Source of the DNA: Fagopyrum homotropicum
Lineage: Eukaryota; Streptophyta; Magnoliopsida; Caryophyllales; Polygonaceae
Direction: 5' to 3'
Assembly (NCBI GenBank): GCA_033239125.1
Contig: BSWB01000006.1
Location: 34,402,001-34,466,000 of the forward strand
Length of the DNA: 64,000 nucleotides
The position numbers were made by a program, and so were the translations under genes. Positions 1 to 11,579 of the stretch are shown in pieces (within the stretch, counting starts at the first letter, position 1; every line of letters begins with the position of its first letter). Under the pieces are notes generated by a model, which saw only the letters and a program-made list of their open reading frames with translations, searched no databases and was not told where the DNA came from.

Positions 1-1333
1 TTGTTAATGACTTGACTTGGCTATTAGATAGAGCGGGATTGATCATATTCTCCGCCTTCAGGGAGGATGCTTATGAAGAGATCACAAGGGAGTTCATAAC
101 TTCCTTCAAGCATAGTGCCGTTAGCCGAACGGTATCATTTAGGTTGATAGAGCGTAACTACGAGTTCTCCATAGTACAGTTTGGAACCTTCTTTGGGTTT
201 CATGAAACCTTCAATGGAAGATTTCCTAGGGGGTGAATGCTAAAGACTTTTGGAGAGAGATAGCCATGATTTATGCTTCCGAGGACCGTTGGCAACCGGT
301 CGATACTAAGGCCAAGCTCATATACCATTTAGCCACCAAGATAGCTCATAGGATCCTATCGGAATGCCTCTTCCCTAGAACCGAAACGCCCCAAAAGATC
401 AAAGACGATTAGCTCTTCATCCTTTATTGCATGCTTACCGGTCATCCCGCGGATTGTGCCACTTTGCTTGCCTCCACCCTTAGTAAGGTGAAGAACAAAT
501 TGGCCGGGAATATAGGATATGGAGGTATGGTGACTCACATTGCTAGCCAGCTGGGCATTGACTCTTCCGCTTGCACTAGGATAGCTGCGAGACCTTTGGG
601 TCTCAATGGGCTTATGACTAGAGGACTTATCTTCCCTCGCCACCGTGGTCCACCTACAACAGCCATGCCTTGGGAGGAAAGAGGTGGTAGAGGCATTACA
701 TGGCTTCTAAAGTACTCTCTCATGCTTGGCCGCCATAATTGGAAGGAGACCTTTGTTCCGATGCATGCCAATAGGTTAGTAGCCCCTCCATATGTGCCTG
801 ATGAGGTTCCAGTTGAGGCTGTAGTTGATGATGATGAGGAGATGGGAGGAGGAGACTATCCGGATGCAGGAGGGGATGAGCAAGACTTTGACTCATTCCC
901 GGAGCAGCCAGCGGACATTCCGGAGCCAGCTAGGAGGTTTACTTACCAGCCGAGGCCTTCCGGTTCTTCTTCCTCACGCGGGGCTAGTGTTAGCGAGCGC
1001 CCGACATGGATGGAAGCCCCTCCCGCTTGGTATGGACAACAACCATCTTGGATGGGAGCTCCGTCTCCTAGGTATGATCAGCCACCAGTTGCACCGACGC
1101 CTATTCAGTAGCAGCAACCGGAGTGGTTACAACAACCTCCCGCATGGTATGAGCAGCAGCCGGCATGGGCGACTGACCTTTCTAAGAGGATGGGAGACTT
1201 AGAGATCCACCAGTAGGCGCATGATGTGGAGTGACAAGAGAACGCTAGGATCTTACATGACGTATACCGCCAGCAGTTTGGGCGTCCCTTCAGCTCCGAC
1301 TTCTTTCCATATTCGCCACCTCCTTCACAGTGA
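1..1333 (+). pseudogene. Athila retrotransposon ORF (ATHILA ORF-1 type), 5' end outside window, broken
   Basis: Degraded reading frame resembling the plant ATHILA ORF-1 family, the extra ORF that Athila-type Ty3/gypsy elements carry downstream of pol. The first part (from 12) runs to a TGA at 234-236. A one-base shift in the G run at about 229-233 moves the reading to the frame that continues through VNAKDFWREIA-like sequence, a TAG at 410-412, then an open stretch to TAG at 1109. The same frame is recognisable past TAG 1214 and TGA 1232, down to a natural-looking TGA at 1331-1333. The C-terminal third is rich in Pro, Gln, Tyr and acidic residues. The 3' location, just before LTR sequence, fits an Athila. 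The function of this ORF is unsettled in the family (env-like position). Family assignment comes from sequence memory, not a search. Confidence 0.7.
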
Positions 1334-2676
1334 TCGTTGATGGATGCTTTGAGCCACTCTACCACCATTAGTGAGTTTTCTTTGTTTCTTTTCTTTATTT
1401 TTTCTTGAACATTGAGGACAATGTGTATGTTAAGTATGGGGTGGGGTGTGACTCTCGTTTGTAATAACTTGATACACTTGCTTGCTTTTAATTTCATGAA
1501 CACTTGCATCTTTCTTTTATTTGTCACACGTTTCATTATTGCATTGCATTGAAAAGCTTTGAAAAACCCATAAAAAATTTGAAAATTTTGAAAATTATTG
1601 TGCTTCTAAGATTAGAGATGATTTCTATGATGAATCTACTTGTGGAATGAGTTTTTGATGACTTTTGTATACTTGAATTGAACTATGAATTGTGAAGAAA
1701 TTGAGTATTTGTTTAATCTTTTTTGCAAGTTTCATAATGCGAAAGTTTTATCTAAATCATATTGAGAAAATGAAGGTTGAAATCACAATATAAGTTCTTA
1801 TACTTCTTTATGAGATGATTAAGGCACCTCGATTCTCTTGCTTCTTTCTTTGATCATTTAGCCCCTCGATAAAAATATTTGCCTTCTTTACCTATCCGGG
1901 ATTTAGGAAGAGTTGATTTTGGCATATTTGATGTGGGAGGGCCATGAAAGCGATTGTTTGAATTCAAAGTGTAGAAAAATTAGGTTTGGGGAAGTCAATC
2001 ATGATGATGAGTAACTCGGCACCATTCACATAGCCGGGTGTTTGTGTCTTGCCAAAGTCGGATTGAGCGATATTCCTAGCGGATTATGGTATGTGCATCA
2101 AGGGTTTGAGGCATCTCGAAACTGAAAAACGTCAATCTCCTAGGCTTCGGTTTTTGTGCACCGGTGTCCATATTTCCAAAAGTAAAGTCGAAAAATTATG
2201 TGCAAAAAGTAAAGAGCAAAGCTCTAAGTTGGTGGCTAGTTCAAATGGTAAAAAGAAAAGAGTTTGTGTTGCTCCTTCTTCCCGGATTCAGACACCACAT
2301 TCTTTTACAAGTTTCCCACCCTTTCCATATTCTTAACCTTACTTGAAAGTCCTTGAGATCATAACAATGTTGTTTGACTTGGTGATCTAAGTTGAACTTT
2401 CACATGTTTGATTTTGACAATACTTGAAGGTTATGATGTTTGTCTTGAAGTTTATGCAATTTATGATGTTTCCTTTGCTTTATATAGATTAGTTTAGGTA
2501 TATGAACGTTTTCAAGGAGGCATAAAGCAAGATTTGAGGATGATCTATTGATTAGAAGCATATTACCAAAAAGATTGTTTTTGTTTTGTTTTTGCATTCA
2601 TATTTCATTCTACCTTATGTTCTAAGCTTTTGAAAACCTTGCTTGGGGACAAGCAAGCGACAAGTATGGGGTATTT
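1334..2676 (+). other. Athila 3' noncoding spacer ending in a polypurine-like tract
   Basis: No credible coding sequence. Two landmarks typical of this part of plant gypsy elements are visible: 'ttgaggacaatgtg..aagtatggggtggg' near 1410-1447, and 'cttggggacaagcaagcgac' followed by 'aagtatggggta' at about 2642-2673, directly before the LTR start at TGATAG (2677). Short ORFs here (for example 2091-2336) have no recognisable product. Confidence 0.6.
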
Positions 2677-3045
2677 TGATAGCATGAAATATGACTATAT
2701 TTTAGGCACTTGTTTTGATTGTTTTTCCCTTCTAGATGTGTACATGGATATGAGTTTGAAGCATTTATGAGCACATTCACCTATTTTGTCGATGTAGAGA
2801 TCTACACAAGCTTTGTTGTTTATAGGTGAATAAGGGCTTGAATTGGAGCATATATGAAGGGAATGGAGTATTAGATCATGCTAGATGTCAAGGAGATTCT
2901 TTGGAGAAGCTAAGGAAGGAGCATGATTGGAAAAAATTACGAAACAAAGGCTTTCACAAAGGCTTGAGTTCCACGACCGTGGTTATGCATTGAGTTCGTG
3001 GAAGGTGATTTTGAAGAGAAACAGAAAGTTCCACGCCCTAAACCA
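2677..3045 (+). repeat. Athila 3' LTR, first part (interrupted by copia insertion)
   Basis: Begins TGATAGCATG immediately after the purine-rich tract. It is cut at 3045 by the copia element whose target duplication AACCA is 3041-3045. The LTR resumes after 30349. It carries a CCACGACCGTGG palindrome near 2972 that recurs in the second part, which ties the two halves together. Confidence 0.7.
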
Positions 3046-4295
3046 TGTTGGAGATTTGGGCTAAGTCTTCATTGTAACCGTTGAGCTTGTCTTGAGACAA
3101 GGTGCAATGAGTTGTTCACATGTGTGTCACTATGGTCCGGGTTGCGGGAGGCAAGACAAGTGACCGGCACTAAGAACAACTAGTATTATAAGGGGAGTCG
3201 AATCAAAGCAAGGTGATTCACGACAAGGTCAACTTGTGCTAGCTTTTAGAAGGCCGACGTTTGGGGCTTTTTAGCCACATTTTATCGGCACACCTTTGGT
3301 TCTTAGGCCTTATATTGGCTAAAGAATATGTGGTTAAAAATTGGGAGCAATCCAAGCTCAAATGCTTAGTGAATGTCAATGAAGCAACTAGTGAGCTTCT
3401 TAAGGAGCTACACTAGCTTGAGCTAAGATATTGAGCGTTTGAGGATCTTGGAGCTTACCCTAGCTATATTAAAGTGAATGAAGCTCATTGGAAGTGTTTG
3501 GACCAAGAAAAATAAGCTAGCTCTAAGCTAGCTCCAGGGAGCGGTTTTGGGCTTCCTATGTGGGCCTCGGGCCTCGGGCTTTCTAGGGCTTCAAGGCCCA
3601 TCTTCCATGTAACTTCCACGTAACTTCCATAACCGATTTTAACCTCTTTTAACTCCCCAAAACCGTGGCCCCCTATTCCTATAAAAGGGAGAGCCATTTG
3701 CACTTGATTGAACATTCGTTTTTGCAACAATAAAGCTTTTAGTTCCATTGTATTAACATTGGATAGGCCTTCTTATAAGCTTGTTTGCAAAACTCGAAAG
3801 ACCAGTATAGTTCCTTTGTATTAACAAAGGATATGCATCCATCTTAGTTTGGTTTTGTATTGACAAAACCTAGGAATACCCTTTCTACAAAGTAAGACAA
3901 GTAAGTCTCTTACTTAGTCTTTGTAACGTGTAACGTTTTATCCCACTAAGGTATTTGGATATTTCCGGTGTAGGGGAGAATACACTTAGAAGGAAAATTC
4001 ATTTATGAATGACTCATTACATAATTTAAGTCAATGTTTTAACATATAACAATTGGTTTTTAAGACTTGCAATTGAACTTAATTTCTATTAGAGTTTAGT
4101 CTACTCCTTTTTGGAGATTACAAACTCTTGGTTGGGTTTTGTCTACTCCTTTGTGGAGATTACAAACCCTTATTTAATAATTTATTTCACTTCAAGATAA
4201 ATTATATTAATTTGATTGGCAATTGGGACAACCGTCTACTCACTTAAGTGAGACTACGGCCCTTTGGTCTAAAACCGGACACCGAAAATCCAACA
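3046..4295 (+). repeat. copia 5' LTR
   Basis: 1250 bp, starting TGTTGGAG and ending AATCCAACA. The 3' copy is 8899-9711 plus 29908-30344. It contains a TATA box at 3680, three small stem-loops in what should be the R region (3745-3762, 3813-3830, 3851-3870), a 14-nt segment at 3979-3992 complementary to the primer-site position, and a duplicated ~27-bp unit (GTCTACTCCTTT..GGAGATTAC) near 4098 and 4140. Confidence 0.95.
3680..3686 (+). promoter_or_regulatory. TATA box of the copia LTR
   Basis: CCTATAAAAGGGAGAG context, a strong plant TATA element. Conserved in the 3' LTR at 9533-9539. Expected transcript start is about 25-35 bp downstream, which defines the U3/R boundary at roughly 3710. Confidence 0.7.
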
Positions 4296-4297
4296 AT

Positions 4298-4311
4298 CTT
4301 CTAAGTGTATT
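4298..4311 (+). promoter_or_regulatory. Putative primer-binding position complementary to own LTR (self-priming candidate)
   Basis: Two bases after the LTR end, where a primer-binding site must lie, the sequence CTTCTAAGTGTATT is the exact reverse complement of 3979-3992 (AATACACTTAGAAG) inside the LTR. There is no TGG-starting tRNA complement here, unlike the three other retroelements in the window, which all have an initiator-Met type site. The LTR segment is also kept in the 3' LTR near 30027-30040. Function is inference. Confidence 0.5.
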
Positions 4312-4348
4312 TATTGTTAACTGTTTTGTAGGATTGGATTGATCAATA

Positions 4349-6457
4349 ATGAGTAAGACGTTAATGACAGAAATGACTTCTCGTTTTGGGAAGTTGGATA
4401 AGTTTGAGGGTGTAGACTTTAGGAGGTGGCAAAAGAAAATGCACTTCCTCTTGACTACACTAAAAGTCGCTTATGTACTCACTACACCTAGACCGGCCGA
4501 GCCGGTTGATGATATGGTGGAGGAGATAGAGGTTGTCCAACGAAGGAGCAAATGGGATAATGATGACTACATATGTCGTGGTCATATTCTCAATGGCATG
4601 AGTGATGCATTGTTTGATGTCTACCAAAGTGTAGAGTCATCAACATCAATGTGGGATCAACTGGAGTCTAAGTACATGGCGGACGATGCTTCATCTCGCA
4701 AATTCTTAGTCTCAGATTTTAACTCATATAAAATGGTGGACTCAAGGCCGGTAATGGAATAATACAATGAATTGCTCCGGATTCTTGAGAGGTACACTCA
4801 ACATGCCATGCATATGGATGAGGCCATTGCGGTTTCGTCTATAATGGATAAGCTCCCCCCTTCTTGGAAGGACTTCCGCCATATGCTAAAGCACAAGAAG
4901 GAAGAACTCACGTTGGTGGAACTTGGCTCTCACCTTCAAATTGAACAAGGTCTTAGGGCACAAGAAGGGGGACTCAAGAAGGAGGATAAAACTTCTACTT
5001 CCCACGAGGCCAACATGATGGATGGAAAGGGCAAAAGGAAGAGGTTCAAAGGAAAGGACAAAGACAAGGATAAGGGAAAAAAGTCCAAGAAGTCCAAGAA
5101 GGATAATACTGACAAGAAACCAAAAGGTTCTTGTTGGAAGTGTGGCAAGTCTGGCCACTTCAAACGGGATTGCAAGGTTAAGGACAATGGATTCAAGGGT
5201 GGAGGCCAAAGTGGCCAAAACCCCTCAAACCAAGGTGACTCACTTATGAGTCTTGATTCTAACTTCGATATAAATTCTGATTTGAATTATGTGTCATTGA
5301 CTTTTGAATGTTTGTCCATGCAGGATGATGACCTTGGATGGTGGGTGGACTCGGGTGCAACAACTCATGTTTGCAAAGATCGGCGTTGGTTCAAGACATA
5401 CGTTGTTGCTAACGATGGAGCACTCATACATATAGGAAACGAGTCTACCACCCCCGTTCTAGGAAGAGGACGGGTTGATCTATACTTCACAAGTGGCAAG
5501 ACTCTAGTCTTGTCAAATGTACTACATGCACTGGCCATTAGAAAGAATGTGGTTTCTAGTGGTGTACTCAATAGGCTTGGCTTCAAACAAGTCATAGAAG
5601 CCGACCGCTATGTATTATCTAGAAGAGGAACATTTGTAGGCTTTGGCCATTGGAACAATAATATGTTTCTTCTCTCTTTATGTAATAAACTTTCTAATAC
5701 TAATATAAACAAGAATAGTTTGTTTACATTGTCTTCTTCTTCTTCCAATTGTAATTTTGTCAAATGGCATGCACGGCTTGGACAAGTTCATTTTAAGCGT
5801 ATGAATGACATGAATAAGGATGGTATTTTATCTAAACTTGGCTTGCCAAAAGACAAGTGTAAAACGTGCATGTTGACCAAGATAACAAGACTTCCATTTC
5901 CTAGAGTTGAAAGAGAACAATCAATGCTCGGCTTAGTCCACTCGGATCTAGGGGACTTGCACTCTACTCCTTCATTAGGAAAGAAGAAGTATTACGTAAT
6001 ATTCATAGATGATTACTCTAGGTATTGTTATGTATATCTACTCTTTGCAAAGAGTGATGCCTTAGACAAATTCTATGAATTCAAGAATGAATCTAAGTTG
6101 CAACAAGGTACCTTAATAAAAAGACTACGCACGGATCGTGGTGGTAAATTTATGGATAAGGAATACTTTGAGAGTGTTGGGATCATACATGAGACCACGA
6201 CACCTTACACACCACAATCAAATGGTGTGGCCGAACGAAAGAACCGAGTGCTTAAAGAGATGGTCAATGCCATGTTGTCTTACTCGGGTCTTAAGAATTC
6301 ATTTTGGGGTGAAGCTATGCTCACGGCAAACTACTTGCTTAATCGTGTTTCAAACAAAAGAAGCAAAGAAAACTCCTTACGAACTATGGTTCAAAAGGAA
6401 ACCAAACCTATATTACTTACGAGTTTGGGGATGTCGAGCCATAGTAAGGCTAAATGA
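4349..6457 (+). pseudogene. copia gag-protease-integrase, nonsense codon and terminal frameshift
   Basis: ATG at 4349 opens a UBN2-type gag. The frame is stopped by TAA at 4760-4762, in the context of a Gln codon changed to TAA, and continues in the same frame from 4763. A CCHC zinc knuckle (CWKCGKSGHFKRDC) lies at about 5132-5173, preceded by a Lys-rich stretch. The aspartic protease motif WWVDSGATTHV has its Asp at 5348. Integrase has the zinc domain from WHARLG (about 5765; the usual second His is Gln here) to CKTCML, then the catalytic triad Asp 5945, Asp 6134 and Glu 6233. A surplus A in the AAAA run at 6369-6372 throws the frame, so this reading ends at 6457 while the true downstream frame continues in the next entry. 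The protein would package RNA, mature the polyprotein and integrate cDNA. Confidence 0.93.
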
Positions 6458-8390
6458 CAACAAACGTAAGACTTTAGGTGAAAGAGGTGTTGAGTGTGTG
6501 TTCATTGGCTATGCCGAACACTCCAAAGCTTATAGGTTCTATGTGATAGAACCAAATGACTTCATCTCGGTTAATACTGTAATAGAGTCTAGGGATGCTA
6601 TCTTTGATGAAGATCGCTTCACCTCGGCTCCTAGGCCTAGGGAAGTGATCAACATAAACTTAGATGAGGAATACCCAAACAAGCATCATAGGATTCAAGA
6701 TGAATCCCGGCAAGTGTCCCACGGGCTTGACTTGCCAGAGATTGCTCCTATGAGCACTAATTTGTCCCAAAAATCGATTTTCCAAGTGTTCTTGGTTGAA
6801 GGGTCAAGGGATAATGAAATGGATCGTCACTCTTACTTTCATATAGATGAGGATCCAAAGACATTTGACGAGACCATGAAGTCTCAAGATGCTGCCTTCT
6901 GGAAGGAAGCAATCCAAGAGGAGATGGACTCCATTATGGGTAACCATACATGGGAGTTAGCCAACCTTCCTTCTGGTTGCAAACCTTTGGGATGCAAATG
7001 GATTTTCAAGAGGAAGATGAAAGTTGATGGTTCCATTGATAAGTTTAAAGCACGCTTGGTCATCCAAGGCTTTAGACAAAAGGAAGGTTTCGATTACTTT
7101 GACACATATGTTCCGGTGGCTAGGATTACAATCATTAGGTTATTAATAGTTATGGCGGCTATACATAATTTAGTGATTCATCAAATGGATGTCAAGACAG
7201 CATTCCTTAATGGTGATCTAGATGAGGAAGTGTATATGAGACAACCTGAAGGGTTTGTTTTAAAAGGACAAGAGCACAAAGTGTGTCGCTTGGTCAAATC
7301 CTTGTATGGACTAAAGCAAGCTCCAAAACAATGGCATCAAAAGTTTGATGATGTCGTATTGTCAAACGGATTTAAGATAAATCAAGCTGACAAGTGTGTC
7401 TATAGTAAGTTTGATCATACCGGTCAAGGTGTGATCATATGCTTATATGTTGATGACATGTTGATCTTTGGAACAAACCAAAGACAAGTAGATCTCACTA
7501 AGGATTTCTTGTCCACTAAGTTTTGTATGAAAGACTTAGGTGAGGCGGATGTGATTCTAGGCATAAGAATCAAATGTGATGCTAAAGGCTTAAGCCTCAC
7601 ACAATCACACTACATTGAGAAGATTGTCAAACGCTTCCAATGTGATAAAAGTTCAAATGTTAGTACTCCTATGGACTCAAGTGAAAAATTGATGCCCAAC
7701 CAAGAATCAACTGTCTCTCAACTTGAGTATGCACAAGTAATAGAATGTTGCATGTATGCAATGACTAGCACTAGGCCAGATATTGCTTTTGCTATTGGTA
7801 AATTAAGTAGGTACACAAGTTGTCCTAGCTCACAACATTGGAAGGCACTAAGGCGTGTGCATAGGTACCTCAAGGGGGCCATGGGTTTTGGCATCTTGTA
7901 CAGTAAGTATCCTTCAGTGATAGAAGGCTACTCGGATGCATCATGGATCACTAATCTAGATGATCACTCATCCACCACAGGATGGGTTTTCTTGTTAGGT
8001 GGTGGTGCCATTTCGTGGGCTTCAAAGAAGAAAACATGCATCACAACTTCGACCATGGAGTCCGAGTTTGTGGCACTTGCCGCTGCCGGTAAAGAAGCTG
8101 AATGGCTAAGAAATTTGGTTCTAGAAATCCCTCTATGGCCAAAACCGGTTTCTCCTATCTTAATTCATTGTGATAGTGCAGCTACGGTTGCTAAAGTTTA
8201 TAGCCAAACGTACAATGGAAAATCAAGACATCTTGGTATGAGACATAGCTCGGTTAGAGAGCTCATAGCTCACGGTATAATATCGGTCGATTTTGTGAGA
8301 ACACAAAATAATCTAGCCGATCACTTAACCAAGAGCTTGGCTAAGGACTTAGTTCAAAAGTCAGCCAAAGGGATGGGGTTAACGACCTAA
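6373..8390 (+). pseudogene. copia reverse transcriptase-RNase H portion of pol
   Basis: Continuation of the copia polyprotein in the next frame after the A-run frameshift at 6369-6372. It starts with the end of integrase (TPYELWFKRKP, then the GYAEHSKAYRFY region), then a linker, then a full reverse transcriptase (GCKWIFKRKM, HQMDVKTAFLNGDL, SLYGLKQAPKQWH) with the active-site YVDD at 7446-7457. RNase H follows, with YSDASW near 7930, TMESEF near 8055, HCDSA near 8168 and the C-terminal NLADHLTKSL. Stop TAA at 8388-8390. This segment has no internal stops over about 670 codons, so the element lost function recently. An upstream ATG (6138) in this frame overlaps integrase and is not a biological start. 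Confidence 0.93.
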
Positions 8391-8898
8391 ATTGAAAACG
8401 ACTTGTCATGGGACACCCAATCCGCCTATGGCTTGATGTCTTAGCCGAATTCAATAAGGAAAGCCCATTCCAAGAAGTTGTGAGCATAAAATGTCCATCC
8501 AAGGTAATGCTCTATGCCTATATAATATGTAAAGTTTGAAATATGTAATTTCTTAACAACTCTTTTGAAAAATTGCAATTATAGGTGCAAGATCAAAAGA
8601 GAGTTGGCTACATGAACGTGAAGTGTCAAGGCTTCTTCAAGGGAGTAGATGGTCGACTCGCCTATATGTTCATTAAAGGATTAGGACACAATAGCCTTTA
8701 AATTTCGTGTATCTTGTCTTCATGTACTTAAACAAGTTAAGTGGTTCAATCTATTAGGACAACACAATTCTTTAGTGCAGAATGTGTAATTATACTAATT
8801 CAATAAATTCAATCGAAAGATATTTATGATTATGCGAATATTTTGTTTGGATGTATGTCTATTAAAAGTTTCTTGACTTCGCTCAAATGGGGGAGGAA
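8391..8898 (+). other. copia 3' noncoding region and polypurine tract
   Basis: About 500 bp without coding potential between pol and the 3' LTR. Ends in the polypurine tract AAATGGGGGAGGAA (about 8885-8898), which primes plus-strand synthesis immediately before the LTR start TGTTGGAG at 8899. Confidence 0.75.
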
Positions 8899-9711
8899 TG
8901 TTGGAGATTTGGGCTAAGTCTTCATTGTAACCGTTGAGCTTGTCTTGAGACAAGGTGCAATGAGTTGTTCACATGTGTGTCACTATGGTCCGGGTTGCGG
9001 GAGGCAAGACAAGTGACCGACACTAAGAACAACTAGTATTATAAGGGGAGTCTAATCAAAGCAAGGTGATTCACGACAAGGTCAACTTGTGCTAGCTTTT
9101 AGAAGGCCGACGTTGGGGGATTTTTAGCCACATTTTATCGGCACACCTTTAGTTCTTAGGCCTTATATTGGCTAAAGAATATGTGGTTAAAAATTGGGAG
9201 CAATCCAAGCTCAAATGCTTAGTGAATGTCAATGAAGCAGCTAGTGAGCTTCTTAAGGAGATACACTAGCTTGAGCTAAGATATTGAGTGTTTGAGGATC
9301 TTGGAGCTTACCCTAGCTATATTAAAGTGAATGAAGCTCATTGGAAGTGTTTGGACCAAGAAAAATAAGCTAGCTCTAAGCTAGCTCCGGGGAGCGGTTT
9401 TGGGCTTCCTATGTGGGCCTCGGGCCTCGGGCTTTCTAGGGCTTCAAGGCCCATCTTCCATGTAACTTCCACGTAACTTCCATAACCGATTTTAACCTCC
9501 TTTAACTCCCCAAAACCGTGGTCCCCTATGCCTATAAAAGGGAGAGTCATTTGCACTTGATTGAACATTCGTTTTTGCAACAATAAAGCTCTTAGTTCCA
9601 TTGTATTGACATTGGATAGGCTTTCTTATAAGCTTGTTTGCAAAACTCGATAGACCAGTATAGTTCCTTTGTATTGACAAAGGATAGGCATCCATCTTAG
9701 TTTGGTTTTGA
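8899..9711 (+). repeat. copia 3' LTR, first part
   Basis: Matches 3046-3857 of the 5' LTR with few differences, including the TATA box (9533). It stops at TTTGGTTTTG (9701-9710), inside the third LTR stem-loop, where the Tekay-like element inserted. Confidence 0.93.
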
Positions 9712-11517
9712 TGTAATAACCGAAAATTTTAAACTCCGTTTAATAATGAAGCCAACCGGAATCCGACCCGTCAACTTCTATCCTTTAAAATAAAATAAAA
9801 CGAAATGTAATTTCTATCTTTTCAGGTGATCTTAATTCACATAAAATGATAAACGATGTAACCAGAAATAATTCCGTACCTTAAAATAAAACAAAACAGT
9901 GGTTTCGGGAGAGTAATGATCTAATTGTTTTCCGTATTAGTTAGTTGAGCAGACCCGGCCCAATTAACTCGTTTTCTGGCCCATACGTTTCAGCCGGCCC
10001 AATACTCTGTAATCTAATGAAACCCTAATTCTATCCTAACCCCTCCATAATCTCTAATTTACCTACTCCTGCTGCACGTACCGATCGACTATCCCTCTCC
10101 ACCACACCCTTCACGTCTGACGCAAACACCAACAGGTAGCCAGATCACCACCAGGATCACCACGCCCCACCATCAGGATTGCCGCCGCCGGTCCTGTCGA
10201 CCACCAGCCAGACGATACCAGAGGAGGGCTGCAGTAGCACCGGAGCCGCCACCGAGTCCTGCCGCCGTCTCTGTCGACCACCCAGAACACCGCCCAGCCG
10301 GCCACAGGTGACATACCGTCAGCCGTCTGCAGTATAGCAAGAACCCTAGCACGCTTCTCCTCCCCAAGCCAAATCTGATCGCCCTGCTCGTCGTCTTCAA
10401 CCCAACGAGTGTCGTCTAAGTCTTCAGTTGGGCGGATTTTGTTCTCCACTGTGCTCAGGAAACCGGAATAGCCTCCATCGTTGACAAGCAACCTCAACTC
10501 CTTCGCAATCGCGCATTTGAAGAACGATAGTTGTTAGGCTCTTCCTTTCCTACACAAATAAGCCGTCATTGACGACGAATGAGTCCTACTCCTACACACC
10601 GACGCCAACGACTGCAAGCAAATGTAAGCTTCAGTCTCTTTTCCTTCCTGGTAGTCGAAAGCAGGAGTCCTACTGTCGTAACCGTTGTCCTTGTTGTGCC
10701 TCTGTACAGCCTCAATCTTTCGCATTCTTGAGCCCCTCCATCCAAGAGTGGCGGTAGGCCGATCCGGCTCATTTTGTCGACAGCGGGCAACCAAGGAACA
10801 CGTCCTCCACACCCATACCTCACCGCCGTTGCTGGCTACAAGGCTGATTGGTAAGCCTTCTTCTCCCTCCCTTTCGATATGTACATGAGGAGGACGTACA
10901 ATATATCCAAAGCTTATGTGATGTTAGCAGGTCTCGATTTCAGGATGTGTATGGCCTGAGTTTCATCTCAGAAACTGTGGGCAAGGGGAATTGTACCAAT
11001 GACCTAATGCATGATTTTCCTTTTTCTTTCCAGAAATTGTGTTTTGAACTGCTGACTTGGAGGATGGGTTTCGATGCTTCAAAATTATCATCTACCGTTG
11101 ATTTGTTGATACATTGTAGTTAGGTATGGGTCGTTTCACTTATCAAAATTTAGTAAGGATCCCAACAGTTAGATTACCGGTTGGGCAGTGTAGTGAGTGT
11201 ATGTTTAAGTACGAGTAATCTAAGAGGGTCATGAATCTCTAATTATTTTATGTATATGTATTAATATATGTAGTGTGGAGATGGAAATGTACACATATAT
11301 GTGTACTACAGTGATAAACGTGAATGTATAAATATATATACGAATGGTTTGGAATTTTGGACATATAGGTGGTTATATATATAAGGATATATATAGTTAT
11401 ATACGTAGGTATATATATCAGTACGAGAGGGGAGATATAATTATAAGAAGGTATAAAGATAAGTATACCGAGTAGTTACAAAATTATAGGAGTTGAAGGA
11501 AAAGTTAGGATATGTAC

Positions 11518-11579
<62 letters not shown>

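Noticed and set aside
4886..5249. Minus- and plus-strand ORFs overlapping gag (110, 86 and 75 codons)
   Set aside because: Shadow frames produced by the Lys-rich gag segment.
10111..10497. 128-codon minus-strand ORF, also present at 27336-27722
   Set aside because: It is conserved only because the two LTRs are copies of each other. It lies in a GC-rich LTR block, has overlapping ORFs in other frames, and shows no recognisable domain.
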